From the NCBI GenBank assembly GCA_902766575.1, contig CACXED010000010.1, positions 1-12,708 on the forward strand: a DNA stretch of 12,708 nt, given 5' to 3'. Of the stretch, positions 1 to 8,005 are shown one piece after another (the stretch's first letter is position 1; the number at the start of each line of letters is the position of its first letter). This stretch comes from an uncultured Ruminococcus sp. Lineage in GTDB: Bacteria; Bacillota; Clostridia; Oscillospirales; CAG-272. Made by a program: the position numbers and the translations under genes. The notes under the pieces are model-generated. The model was not told the DNA's origin. It did not search any database and saw nothing but the letters and a program-made list of their open reading frames with translations.

Positions 1-43
1 ATTTTTGTGAAGTATGACGGAAAAGATGCAAGTAGATGCGTGC

Positions 44-81
44 TTAAGGCGTCAGCCGTGAATTGTGCGGTATTGCCTTAA
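44..81. repeat. Interrupted inverted repeat downstream of the radical SAM gene
   Basis: Seven-base perfect arms, TTAAGGC at 44-50 and GCCTTAA at 75-81, enclose a second short pairing, CCG at 56-58 with CGG at 68-70. It lies immediately after the stop codon of the last minus-strand gene, in DNA visibly richer in A+T than the genes. It could help end transcription of the long minus-strand unit, but no T-run follows the hairpin on the minus strand, so it is not a standard intrinsic terminator. No gene is supported in bases 1-82, and smc, which often follows this cluster in Bacillota, does not begin here. Confidence 0.3.
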
Positions 82-82
82 T

Positions 83-1099
83 TTAATCTGTTTCGATCCG
101 AACCCCGTATTTTCCGAGAGCCGGATCCTCTATCACCTTAACGTCGAGCGCGCCGTATTCGCCTGTCAGCCGGAGCTTGTTTTTCCGCTTCTGCCCCGAG
201 ACCTTTGAGACCTCGCCGACCGGAGCGCAGACCGTCACGCGCTTTCCCTCGAGCGAGAGCCTGTTCTCCGCGATATACTCACGCAGCACGCGCATATAAT
301 GCTCGCCGTAGACGAGCTCGCCGATCGCGCTGTGATTTGCTCCCGCGACCGCCTTTTCGGGGTCGGAGAGGTTGTCCGACGCGCAGAGTCCGAGCCTCAG
401 CACCGGTATTCCGGCTCTTATAAAGACGTTGAGCGCCGCTTCCGAGCGTATCACCGCGTCGTCGAGCGTCAGCGGCTGATATTCGCCGCTCGAAGTCATA
501 TCGCAGAGCTCGGTTCCGTCAAAAACTACGGTCGGATATATCCTTGCTCCGCCGCAGAGCGACGCTATCTCCTCCGCCGTCGCGACCTCGCTTGCGATGT
601 CCGAGCCGGGAAGCCCTATCATCATCTGTCCGACGAGTCCGAAGCCCCGCTCGTTTATCATCCGGCAGGCTTTCCGGGCGGTCTCGGAGGTATGACCGCG
701 CTTTGACAGCGCGAGCACCCGGTCGTCCATGCTCTGGAGCCCGAGCTCGATGTCGGTGACGCGGTACTTTTCGAGAATGTCGAGTATCTCGCCGTCGATA
801 TAGTCGGGACGGGTAGAGATCCGCACCGAGCGCGCCGCTCCGCTGTCGATGTACTCCTTTGCCAGCGAGAGCAGATAGATCATCTCTCCCCGGTCGATGC
901 CGGTGAAGCTCCCGCCGAAAAAGGCGATTTCCACGTCTGCGTCGCTGTCGAGGGTCGACACCGCGCGCTCGAGCTCTCCGCGCACCGAGCCGATATCGAA
1001 GTCCCCGTGACCCGAAATGCTGCGCTGATTGCAGAATACGCAGCTGTTCGGGCAGCCGAGGTGCGGGATGAAAATCGGGATATTTATATGCCGCTTCAC
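83..1099 (-). CDS. Elp3-like radical SAM protein (no acetyltransferase domain)
   Basis: This is a 338-residue radical SAM enzyme. The CX3CX2C cluster motif that binds the 4Fe-4S cluster is near the N-terminus (Cys16, Cys20, Cys23 in GCPNSCVFCNQ). The GGE-like strand FFGGSF (60-65) and the core segments ISTRPDYID (95-103) and ELGLQS (118-123) follow. The sequence style matches the Elp3/oxygen-independent coproporphyrinogen-oxidase-like group, but at this length it lacks the C-terminal acetyltransferase domain of true Elp3. The substrate is unknown; a role in RNA modification is only a guess from the family and from the neighbouring rnc and trmFO. The start is GTG, and the first A of that reading frame overlaps the rnc stop codon (GTGA), with a GGAG ribosome site 4-5 bases upstream, so translation is probably coupled to rnc. 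The last 40 residues are basic and then acidic and may form a small extra domain. Confidence 0.88.
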   Translation of the reverse strand: MKRHINIPIFIPHLGCPNSCVFCNQRSISGHGDFDIGSVRGELERAVSTLDSDADVEIAFFGGSFTGIDRGEMIYLLSLAKEYIDSGAARSVRISTRPDYIDGEILDILEKYRVTDIELGLQSMDDRVLALSKRGHTSETARKACRMINERGFGLVGQMMIGLPGSDIASEVATAEEIASLCGGARIYPTVVFDGTELCDMTSSGEYQPLTLDDAVIRSEAALNVFIRAGIPVLRLGLCASDNLSDPEKAVAGANHSAIGELVYGEHYMRVLREYIAENRLSLEGKRVTVCAPVGEVSKVSGQKRKNKLRLTGEYGALDVKVIEDPALGKYGVRIETD

Positions 1100-1824
1100 T
1101 TGTCTCCAAAGAGGACGAGAGCCTCTTTCGCAGCCATCTGCTCAGCCTCGCGCTTGGATCTGCCGCTGCCGTGACCGATCACGTTGCTGTTGAGCCGCGC
1201 CTCGACCTCGAAGCACTTCTCGTGGTCGGGACCCGACTCGCCGATGAGCACGTACTCGAGCAGCTCTCCGCGCTCCTGCTGGACAATCTGCTGGAGCAGA
1301 GTCTTGTAGTCCTTGTTCTTGCCGTTCTCGATGAACTGCCTTATCTCGGGCTTGACGCGCGGCATCAGGAATTTCTCCACCGCGTCGCGCGAGCCGGAAT
1401 CGAGATATATCGACGCGAGCAGCGCTTCAAAGGCGTCGGCGAGTATCGAGACCCGCTCTCTGCCCTTTGAAAGCTCCTCTCCGTGCCCGAGCCGCATATA
1501 CTGACCGAGCTCGAGGTCGGCGGCGAGCTTTCCGAGGGTCTTTTCGCAGACCGCGCTGGCGCGTATCTTGGTGAGGTCTCCCTCGGGCAGATCGGGATAG
1601 TGCCGGAAAAGATAGTCGCTGACTATTATCGACAGCACCGAGTCGCCGAGAAACTCAAGCCGCTCGTTGAAATCTACGTGCAGTCCCTTGGGCTTCATCT
1701 CGTTGGAATAGGACGAGTGGGTCAGCGCCGTCACCAATAGCCCGATATCCCTGTATTTATAGCCGATCCGCTCCTCAAATTCCTCCGGCGCGCGGGGAGC
1801 GGCGCCTGTATGCTTGTCCGACAT
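1096..1824 (-). CDS. rnc: Ribonuclease III
   Basis: This is the 242-residue double-strand-specific endoribonuclease that processes rRNA precursors and structured mRNAs in the cytoplasm. The family signature NERLEFLGD is at 53-61 and contains catalytic acids Glu57 and Asp61. The second pair, Asp130 and Glu133, sits in DAFEALL, so the Mg2+ site is intact. A double-stranded-RNA-binding domain fills about 171-240 and ends with the typical KREAEQMAAKEAL helix. Length is normal for the family, with a short disordered N-terminal extension of about 14 residues. The ATG follows the plsX TGA after one base (TGAGATG), and its ribosome site must lie in the purine-rich end of plsX, so translation is probably coupled. 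In many Bacillota acpP lies between plsX and rnc; here there is no room for it. Confidence 0.97.
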   Translation of the reverse strand: MSDKHTGAAPRAPEEFEERIGYKYRDIGLLVTALTHSSYSNEMKPKGLHVDFNERLEFLGDSVLSIIVSDYLFRHYPDLPEGDLTKIRASAVCEKTLGKLAADLELGQYMRLGHGEELSKGRERVSILADAFEALLASIYLDSGSRDAVEKFLMPRVKPEIRQFIENGKNKDYKTLLQQIVQQERGELLEYVLIGESGPDHEKCFEVEARLNSNVIGHGSGRSKREAEQMAAKEALVLFGDK

Positions 1825-1825
1825 C

Positions 1826-2863
1826 TCAGTTCTCTTTTTTATCCTCTGTTTTTATTTCAGCCGCCGGAGCGAGACCCGACGTGATCCGCTCGTCGATTAT
1901 CGCCGACACGCCCTTGGAGACGTAATCCCGCGCCTGACGGACGGCGTTCTTTATTGCCTTTGCGTCGGAGCTGCCGTGAGCCTTGAACACCGGTTTCGAG
2001 ATGCCGAGGAAGGGCGCGCCGCCGTACTCGCTCGCGTCGAAGGATTTCTTGAGCGCCGAAAGGTCGCTGTTGATCATCAGCGCGGCGAGCTTGTTCTTGG
2101 TATTGCTCATGAAAATGCCCTTGAGCTTCTTCATTATGAACTTCGAGAGCCCCTCGACCGTCTTGAGGACGACATTTCCGGTAAAGCCGTCGGTGACGAG
2201 CACATCGCAGGCTCCGAAAGGAATAGCCTTGCCCTCGACGTTTCCGACAAAGTTTATGACCGGGCAGTTCGCCATCAGCTTGTGAGCCTCAACGAGAGTC
2301 GGCGTGCCCTTGTGCTCCTCGGTACCGTTATTCAGGAGTCCGACGCGGGGCTTCTCGACGCCGAAAAGCTGCTCCATATAGACCGAGCCGAGTATTCCGA
2401 ACTGCAGCAGATACTCGGGGCTGACCGTGACGTTCGAGCCGGAGTCGATCATCAGCACGGGATTTTCCATCGGAAGTATCGTTGCGATCGCCGCGCGCTT
2501 GACGCCCTTTACGCAGCGCACGAGCAGCGTGGCTCCGGTCATCAGCGCGCCGGTGTTGCCCGCCGAGATGAAAGCGTCTCCCTCTCCCGCGGCGAGAGCC
2601 TTGAGTCCTACGCCCATCGAGGAATTTTTCTTCGACATGACGACCGACTGCGCGGGGTCCTCCATAGTAACGACCTCGGGCGCGTCGATTATCTCCATGC
2701 GCTCGAGCGAGATCTTCTCCTTTTCGCAGAGTGCGAGTATCGTGTCCTTCTGTCCGGTGAGGGCGAGCTCGACGTCGGGATACTCGCTTACCGCCATAGC
2801 CGCGCCCTTAAGTATTTCGAGCGGAGCGTTATCTCCGCCCATAGCGTCAAGAATCAGCTTCAT
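1826..2863 (-). CDS. plsX: Phosphate acyltransferase PlsX
   Basis: This 345-residue enzyme makes acyl-phosphate from acyl-ACP and inorganic phosphate. The product feeds PlsY, which acylates glycerol-3-phosphate at the membrane, the first step of phospholipid synthesis in most Gram-positive bacteria. Family motifs are present in order: DAMGGDNAP (6-14), SAGNTGALMTG (100-110), DSGSNV (140-145), LLNNGTEEHKGT (176-187) and DGFTGN (225-230). Length is typical. The start ATG is preceded by AGAGG about 10 bases upstream. It lies 51 bases after trmFO with no promoter I can recognise in the gap, so it is probably read from the dprA promoter. The C-terminal 15 residues are a lysine- and glutamate-rich tail. 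No FapR box or other lipid-responsive operator is visible. Confidence 0.97.
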   Translation of the reverse strand: MKLILDAMGGDNAPLEILKGAAMAVSEYPDVELALTGQKDTILALCEKEKISLERMEIIDAPEVVTMEDPAQSVVMSKKNSSMGVGLKALAAGEGDAFISAGNTGALMTGATLLVRCVKGVKRAAIATILPMENPVLMIDSGSNVTVSPEYLLQFGILGSVYMEQLFGVEKPRVGLLNNGTEEHKGTPTLVEAHKLMANCPVINFVGNVEGKAIPFGACDVLVTDGFTGNVVLKTVEGLSKFIMKKLKGIFMSNTKNKLAALMINSDLSALKKSFDASEYGGAPFLGISKPVFKAHGSSDAKAIKNAVRQARDYVSKGVSAIIDERITSGLAPAAEIKTEDKKEN

Positions 2864-2914
2864 TGTTGTTTTTCCTCTCTTAATGAGCGTCAGGATATGA
2901 GCCTGCCGCCTGTC

Positions 2915-4228
2915 TTATTCGGTCGTTGTCATAGTTTTGATATATTCGAGCGCTCTTGCGGCGACAGCCTCGTTTCTGGCGCGCTTGCCGCCTCTGACGC
3001 GCTCGTCGAGCGGGCGCACGAGCCCGAAATTCGCGTTCATCGGCTGGAAGTCGGAGACGTCAGGATCGCTCACATAGCAGGCAAGCGACCCGATCACCGA
3101 CGTCCGGTCGAATATCATCGGCTCCTCACCGAGCGCAAGCCTTGCCGCGTTGAGCCCGGCGACCAGTCCGCTCGAAGCGCTTTCGACGTAGCCCTCCACT
3201 CCAGTCATCTGTCCGGCAAAGAACAGCCCCGGACGGCTTCTCAGCATATATGTCGCGTCGAGCAGTCTCGGCGAGTTCATAAAGGTATTCCGGTGCATAA
3301 CGCCGTAGCGCAGGGACTCGGCGTTCTCAAGTCCGGGTATCAGCCCGAAGACCCGCTTCTGCTCGGGGAATTTGAGATGGGTCTGGAAGCCGACGATATT
3401 GTACATCGACCTCTGGGCGTTCTCCTGCCGGAGCTGGACTATAGCGTAGGCCTCGCGTCCGGTCTGCGGGACGGTGATGCCGACCGGCTTCATCGGGCCG
3501 AACAGCAGAGTGTCGCGCCCGCGTCTCGCCATGACCTCCACCGGCATACAGCCCTCAAAGACCTTCTGCTCGCGGTCGAAGTCCTTGAGCTCGGCGGTCT
3601 CGGCGGTTATCAGCGCTTCATAGAAGCGGTCGTACTCCTCCTTGGTGAACGGGCAGTTGATATAGGAAGCCTCGCCCTTGCCGTAGCGCGACGCGAAGAA
3701 CGCCTTTGTCATGTCTATCGACTCAAAGCTCACTATCGGAGCCGCAGCGTCGAAGAAATGCAGATAATCCTCTCCGATGAGCCCTCCGATCGTCTCCGAG
3801 AAGCTCTCGGAGGTCAGCGGGCCGGTGGCGACGACGGTGATCCCGTCTGGGATCTCTGTTACCTCGCCCTCGATAACCTCGACGAGCGGGTGATTTCTCA
3901 GTTTTTCGGTTATATAGTCGGAAAAGAGCGTCCGGTCGACCGCGAGCGCGCTTCCCGCCGGAACCTCGCAGGCGTAAGCCGCTTCGATTATCAGCGAGCC
4001 GAGGAGCTTCATCTCCTCCTTGAGCACTCCGACCGCGTTCGAGAGCATATTCGACCTCAGCGAGTTCGAGCAGACCAGCTCGGCAAAGCCTTCCGAATGG
4101 TGCGCCGGAGAGAATTTCCGCGGTTTCATCTCGAAAAGCCTGACTTTAACTCCGCGGCTGACCGCCTGCCATGCCGCTTCGCAGCCTGCGAGCCCCGCGC
4201 CTATGACGTTGATTATCGGCTCACTCAT
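2915..4228 (-). CDS. trmFO: Folate-dependent tRNA (uracil-54-C5)-methyltransferase TrmFO
   Basis: This 437-residue flavoprotein makes m5U54 in the T-loop of tRNA, taking the carbon from methylenetetrahydrofolate and reducing it with FADH2, in place of the SAM-dependent TrmA of other bacteria. The FAD dinucleotide motif GAGLAGCE is at 10-17. The family segment ELVCSNSLRS carries Cys53, and FEGCMPVE carries Cys227; these match the two functional cysteines (53 and 226) of the Bacillus subtilis enzyme. The C-terminal FAD site is seen around GLFFAGQMTGVEGY. The ATG overlaps the topA stop by 8 bases, with a GGAGAG ribosome site inside topA about 8 bases upstream. The topA-trmFO pairing is a common Bacillota arrangement. 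Nothing looks broken. Confidence 0.97.
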   Translation of the reverse strand: MSEPIINVIGAGLAGCEAAWQAVSRGVKVRLFEMKPRKFSPAHHSEGFAELVCSNSLRSNMLSNAVGVLKEEMKLLGSLIIEAAYACEVPAGSALAVDRTLFSDYITEKLRNHPLVEVIEGEVTEIPDGITVVATGPLTSESFSETIGGLIGEDYLHFFDAAAPIVSFESIDMTKAFFASRYGKGEASYINCPFTKEEYDRFYEALITAETAELKDFDREQKVFEGCMPVEVMARRGRDTLLFGPMKPVGITVPQTGREAYAIVQLRQENAQRSMYNIVGFQTHLKFPEQKRVFGLIPGLENAESLRYGVMHRNTFMNSPRLLDATYMLRSRPGLFFAGQMTGVEGYVESASSGLVAGLNAARLALGEEPMIFDRTSVIGSLACYVSDPDVSDFQPMNANFGLVRPLDERVRGGKRARNEAVAARALEYIKTMTTTE

Positions 4229-6491
4229 TGGGTTCGCTCTCCGTGTCGCGCTTGTAGCCGCAGCCCTCGGTCTTGCAGATAAGCTGCTCCTTGCCCTTCT
4301 TCTTGTAGAGCATCGCGCCGCAGCTCGGGCATTTCTCGCTCGTAGGCACGTCCCACGACGAGAACTCGCACTCGGGATATCGCGAGCAGCTGTAGAAAAC
4401 GCTCTTGCTCTTGCCCTTTTTGACGACTATCGGCGCGCCGCAGAGCGGGCAGCTCACGCCGATCTCCTTGGCGATCTGCTTGGTGTTCTTGCACTCGGGA
4501 TAGCGCGAGCAGGCGTAGAAGTTTCCGTAGCGTCCGGTGCGCATGACCATCGGACTGCCGCACTTTTCGCAGACCATGTCGGTCTCGACGACCTTTTCCT
4601 CGACCGCTCCGCCGTCCTGAGTAAGGGGCTTGGTGTTCTTGCAGGTCGGATAGTTCGGGCAGGCGGCGAACTTGCCGTAGCGACCGTTCTTGACGACCAT
4701 CCGCGCGCCGCACTTTTCGCAGATCATGTCGGTCTCCTCGACCGGAGGAGCGTAGGCTCCCTTTTCGACCGTCTGCTCGGCGTGCTCGAGCGCGGCGGAG
4801 AACTCGTCGTAGAAGCCGCGCAGAACGCCGCTCATCGTATTCACGCCGTTCGCGATCTCGTCGAGCTCGGTCTCCATTTCGGCGGTGAACTGATAGTCGA
4901 CGATCTTGGGGAAGTTCTCGACCATCAGCCGCGTCGTGATCTCGCCGAGCTCTGTAGGCTTGAGCGACTTGCCGTCGCGGACGACGTAGCCGCGGGTGAT
5001 GATAGTCGTGATGATAGTCGCAAAGGTCGAGGGTCTGCCGATGCCGCGCTCCTCGAGGAACTTGACGAGCGACGCCTCGTTGTAGCGCGGAGGCGGCTCG
5101 GTGAAGTGACGGCTCGGAGAGGTTGTGTCGTGCTTCAGGACATCGCCCTGCTCGATTTTCGGGAGCTTGACGCTCTTTTCGGGCGTGTCGGTGTCGGCGA
5201 CGTTGGGCGCGACGTAATCCTCCGACTCCTCGTAGAGGGTCATATAGCCCTGGAACTTGACCGTGTAGCCGCTGGAGCGGAAGATATAGCCGCCCGCCTC
5301 GATATCGGCGGTGACGGTGTCGAGCTCTGCCGACGCCATCTGGCTCGCCATGAAGCGATCCCAGATCAGCTTGTAGAGCCGGTACTGATCCTGAGTCAGC
5401 GATTTCTTGATCTTCTCAGGCTCAAAGGCGAGGTTCGACGGGCGGATAGCCTCGTGCGCGTCCTGCGCGCCCGCCTTGGTCTTGTAGATACGGCGCTCCT
5501 TAGGGTAGAACTCCTCGCCGTAGCGACCGACGATGAACTCTCTTGCCGCGTCGGCAGCCTCGTCGGCGATGCGCAGCGAGTCGGTACGCATATAGGTGAT
5601 GAGACCCTGCACTCCGCCCGAAGCCGTTCCGAGGTTGATTCCCTCGTATAGCTCCTGCGCGACGCGCATGATCTTCTGCGACTGGAAGCCGAGCTTGCGC
5701 GAAGCTTCCTGCTGCATCGTGGAGGTCGTGAAGGGCGGCGCGGGATTCTTCATCCTGATCGCCTTTTTGACCGAGCGGACGCTGAACTCCTTACCGTCGA
5801 CGGCTTTTACGACTTTCATAGCCTCGTCCTCGGAGTGAAGCTCGAGCTTGCCCGAAGCGTCTCCCCAGAACTTAGCTTTGACCTTGCCGCGGTTCTTACC
5901 CTCGAGCATAACGTCGATAGTCCAGTATTCCTCGGGCTTGAACGCGCGGATCTCCTCCTCGCGCTCGACGATTATCCTCGTCGCGACCGACTGAACGCGG
6001 CCTGCGGAGAGCCCGCTCTTGATGGTTTTCCAGAGGAACGGGCTGAGCTTGTAGCCGACGATGCGGTCGAGCAGACGTCTCGCCTGCTGGGAATTGACGA
6101 GCCCCATGTCGATATCGCGCGGAGCCTTGATGCCCGCCTTGACCGCCTTTTTGGTGATCTCGTTGAAGGTCACGCGGCGGATCTTTTCGGCGGGAATATC
6201 CAGCGCGGTCGAAAGATGCCACGCGATAGCCTCTCCCTCGCGGTCGGGGTCGGTTGCGAGATAGACCTTGTCGGCGTTCTTCGCTTCCTTTTTGAGCTCC
6301 TTGATGAGCGGTCCCTTTCCCCTGATGTTGATATACTTCGCCTTGAAATCGTCGTCTATGTCGATACCGAGGGTGCTCTTGGGCAGGTCGCGGATGTGTC
6401 CGGTGGACGCGACGACCTTATAGCCCGAGCCGAGATAGCCCTTGACGGTGCCGGCCTTTGTAGGCGACTCCATGATTACGAGGTTTGCCAT
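4221..6491 (-). CDS. topA: DNA topoisomerase I (type IA)
   Basis: This 756-residue enzyme relaxes negative supercoils by cutting one strand and passing the other through. The Toprim domain is at the N-terminus with metal ligands Glu8 (MESPTKA) and DPDREGE (81-87). The catalytic tyrosine is Tyr300 in GLITYMRTDS, which becomes covalently joined to the cut DNA end. The C-terminal 170 residues hold four Cys4 zinc ribbons at about 591-617, 641-667, 681-708 and 721-744. These bind DNA and often touch RNA polymerase in this family. The start ATG has a clear AAGGAG site, but at a long spacing of 12 bases. It lies 21 bases after dprA and overlaps trmFO at its end. All key residues are intact. Confidence 0.98.
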   Translation of the reverse strand: MANLVIMESPTKAGTVKGYLGSGYKVVASTGHIRDLPKSTLGIDIDDDFKAKYINIRGKGPLIKELKKEAKNADKVYLATDPDREGEAIAWHLSTALDIPAEKIRRVTFNEITKKAVKAGIKAPRDIDMGLVNSQQARRLLDRIVGYKLSPFLWKTIKSGLSAGRVQSVATRIIVEREEEIRAFKPEEYWTIDVMLEGKNRGKVKAKFWGDASGKLELHSEDEAMKVVKAVDGKEFSVRSVKKAIRMKNPAPPFTTSTMQQEASRKLGFQSQKIMRVAQELYEGINLGTASGGVQGLITYMRTDSLRIADEAADAAREFIVGRYGEEFYPKERRIYKTKAGAQDAHEAIRPSNLAFEPEKIKKSLTQDQYRLYKLIWDRFMASQMASAELDTVTADIEAGGYIFRSSGYTVKFQGYMTLYEESEDYVAPNVADTDTPEKSVKLPKIEQGDVLKHDTTSPSRHFTEPPPRYNEASLVKFLEERGIGRPSTFATIITTIITRGYVVRDGKSLKPTELGEITTRLMVENFPKIVDYQFTAEMETELDEIANGVNTMSGVLRGFYDEFSAALEHAEQTVEKGAYAPPVEETDMICEKCGARMVVKNGRYGKFAACPNYPTCKNTKPLTQDGGAVEEKVVETDMVCEKCGSPMVMRTGRYGNFYACSRYPECKNTKQIAKEIGVSCPLCGAPIVVKKGKSKSVFYSCSRYPECEFSSWDVPTSEKCPSCGAMLYKKKGKEQLICKTEGCGYKRDTESEPNE

Positions 6492-6512
6492 TCGTCAATA
6501 AAACTCCTTAAA

Positions 6513-7907
6513 TCAAACTATTTTTCTGTAAAGCCCGCCGGGCAGCGATTCCACGGCGGCGTATAATTCAAGCACTGTCAGCGCGGCGAGCACCTCCGAC
6601 GCAGGAAGTCCGGTCGAGCTGAGCTTATCCGACGTCACCGCGCCCTCGTCGGGCAGAGCGTCGAAAACCTTTTTCTCGGTCTCGCCGAGCTTTGAGTAGA
6701 TGCACTCGCGCGAATTGACGCTTTTCACCGGAGCGTCCTTGTCGGTATCCGACCCGGAGCGACGCGGCTCAGCCGCTTTTGCCGGCTCCGGGCGACGCTT
6801 TTTCGGAGCTTTTTCGGACTCCTTTTGCCGGGACTTGACTTCAGCCTCCGGCTCGGGCTTCTGCTCGGGCTCGGACAGAGAGGATTCCTTTGGCGGCTCG
6901 TCGGGCTTTGGAACGCTCCGATCCCGGCGATTCTGCGCCGGAGACGAGCTCTGCGCCATGCGGCTCCTGCTCCGCATTTCGTAGCGGATGTATTTTTCGC
7001 TCCGTATGACGCTGTCGAGCTGTTCGAGCTGATATTCGTCGGCGAAGTCCTCGATGATATCCTCGGCGCGGGTGCAGAGCTTTGCTCCGTCGCGGATGAG
7101 ATTGTTTGCGCCGCGGCTCGAGGGCTGGTCGATGTTCCCGGGTACGGCGTAGACGGCTCTGCCCTGATCTGCGGCGAGACGGGCGGTTATCAGCGCGCCC
7201 GATTTCAGGTCGGCCTCAACCACGAGCACCGCGTCGGCAAGTCCGCTGATGATACGGTTCCGCATCGGGAAATTCCTCCCGTTCGGAGCGGTTCCGGGAA
7301 CGTATTCGCTGAGGAGCATACCCTTCTGCGCGATCTCGTCGATCAGAGGAGCGTTCTCCCTCGGATAGGGTACGTTCACTCCCGAGCCGAGCACCGCCGC
7401 CGTATCCGAATCGAAAAACAGCGCGGTGCGGTGAGCGACCGCATCAACTCCATAAGCGGCGCCGCTGATGATCACCGCTCCGTAGCCGCAGAGGCTCCGG
7501 ACGATGTCAAACACCGCGTGCTTTCCGTAGTCGGTCATGCCCCGCGTTCCGACGACGGCGACGCAGAGCCGCTTTTCGAGGTTTTCGATCTTTCCGCGGG
7601 CGTAGAGTACGATCGGTCGGTTATACAGTCCGCGCAGTCTCGACGGATAATCCTCCGAGCCGCAGGTCAGTATCCGGATATCGTTCATAAAGCAGAATTC
7701 GAGCACGCGGTTGGCTCCGTCGAGGTTCTTATTCCCGAGCCGTCCGAGAAAAGCCGGATCGAGCCCCTCAAATTCCGGCCGCTTTGAGTCCTTCGACTCA
7801 AAGATCGCCTTAGGGTCGCCGCCAAAGCGTTCGAGCAGCCTTACGCCGTCGACGCTTCCGGCTCCGCAGCGTATGGAGTACCAGATCCAGTAAAGCACAT
7901 CCTTCAT
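6513..7907 (-). CDS. dprA: DNA-processing protein DprA with long charged linker
   Basis: DprA binds incoming single-stranded DNA during natural transformation and loads RecA. The Rossmann-like core shows GTRGMTDYG (120-128), SGAAYGVDAVAH (148-159), NFPMRN (212-217) and KSGALITARLA (235-245). A winged helix of the DprA type closes the protein (about 401-464). Between them, at about 306-399, lies a low-complexity stretch rich in Pro, Glu, Lys, Arg and Ser, making the protein about 100 residues longer than many relatives. I chose the ATG at 7907 because MKDVLYWIW matches how relatives begin; an in-frame ATG at 7919 would add four residues but sits only one base from the GAAAGG ribosome site. It is first in the unit, behind a promoter and structured leader. 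No other competence gene is in the window, so transformation itself is not shown. Confidence 0.94.
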   Translation of the reverse strand: MKDVLYWIWYSIRCGAGSVDGVRLLERFGGDPKAIFESKDSKRPEFEGLDPAFLGRLGNKNLDGANRVLEFCFMNDIRILTCGSEDYPSRLRGLYNRPIVLYARGKIENLEKRLCVAVVGTRGMTDYGKHAVFDIVRSLCGYGAVIISGAAYGVDAVAHRTALFFDSDTAAVLGSGVNVPYPRENAPLIDEIAQKGMLLSEYVPGTAPNGRNFPMRNRIISGLADAVLVVEADLKSGALITARLAADQGRAVYAVPGNIDQPSSRGANNLIRDGAKLCTRAEDIIEDFADEYQLEQLDSVIRSEKYIRYEMRSRSRMAQSSSPAQNRRDRSVPKPDEPPKESSLSEPEQKPEPEAEVKSRQKESEKAPKKRRPEPAKAAEPRRSGSDTDKDAPVKSVNSRECIYSKLGETEKKVFDALPDEGAVTSDKLSSTGLPASEVLAALTVLELYAAVESLPGGLYRKIV

Positions 7908-7920
7908 AGTTACGATCATG

Positions 7921-7926
7921 CCTTTC
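7921..7926 (-). promoter_or_regulatory. dprA ribosome-binding site that bears on the start choice
   Basis: GAAAGG lies 1 base before the ATG at 7919 and 13 bases before the ATG at 7907. The first spacing is too short for normal initiation. The rqcH and topA starts in this window also sit about 12 bases from their purine-rich sites, which favours 7907. Confidence 0.45.
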
Positions 7927-7939
7927 GAAGTAGATTACA

Positions 7940-8005
7940 GCCTGCCGCGCAGACAGATTCACGCCGGTCAGATCCGATTTTTGGCACAAAAGGCGGGTCA
8001 TCGGA
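7940..8005 (-). promoter_or_regulatory. Structured dprA leader with two predicted hairpins
   Basis: The predicted mRNA begins near 8012, leaving about 105 nucleotides before the dprA start at 7907. Two hairpins can be drawn in the transcript. The promoter-proximal one pairs TCCGAT with ATCGGA (8000-8005 with 7973-7978). It continues after an 8-base bulge into TTTTG/CAAAA (7987-7991 with 7979-7983) around a 3-base loop. The second pairs GTCTGC with GCAGGC (7949-7954 with 7940-7945, one G-U pair) around a GCG loop, about 13 bases before the ribosome site. Neither is followed by a T-run, so they are not terminators. They could affect mRNA stability or initiation. I do not recognise a known riboswitch class. 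Confidence 0.35.

Noticed and set aside
1..81. Plus-strand frame open from the left edge to a stop at 79-81
   Set aside because: Twenty-six codons without a stop are expected by chance fairly often in this composition, and the peptide shows no family motif. More sequence to the left is needed to judge a convergent gene.
1814..4282. Plus-strand open frame of 822 codons opposite plsX and trmFO
   Set aside because: It crosses two well-supported genes, its product is Arg/His/Leu-rich with no recognisable motif, and it has no promoter or ribosome site. Long antisense frames arise from GC-rich codon use.
4020..5651. Plus-strand open frame of 543 codons opposite topA
   Set aside because: It is the mirror of TopA codons, with a low-complexity Leu/Ala/Arg/Asp composition and no family signature. 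The same holds for the 320-codon frame at 6825-7787.
7810..8001. Minus-strand frame of 63 codons beginning in the dprA leader and overlapping the dprA start
   Set aside because: There is no ribosome site at its ATG, the ATG lies within a predicted hairpin, and most of it is the out-of-frame shadow of dprA. A leader peptide cannot be excluded, but nothing supports it.
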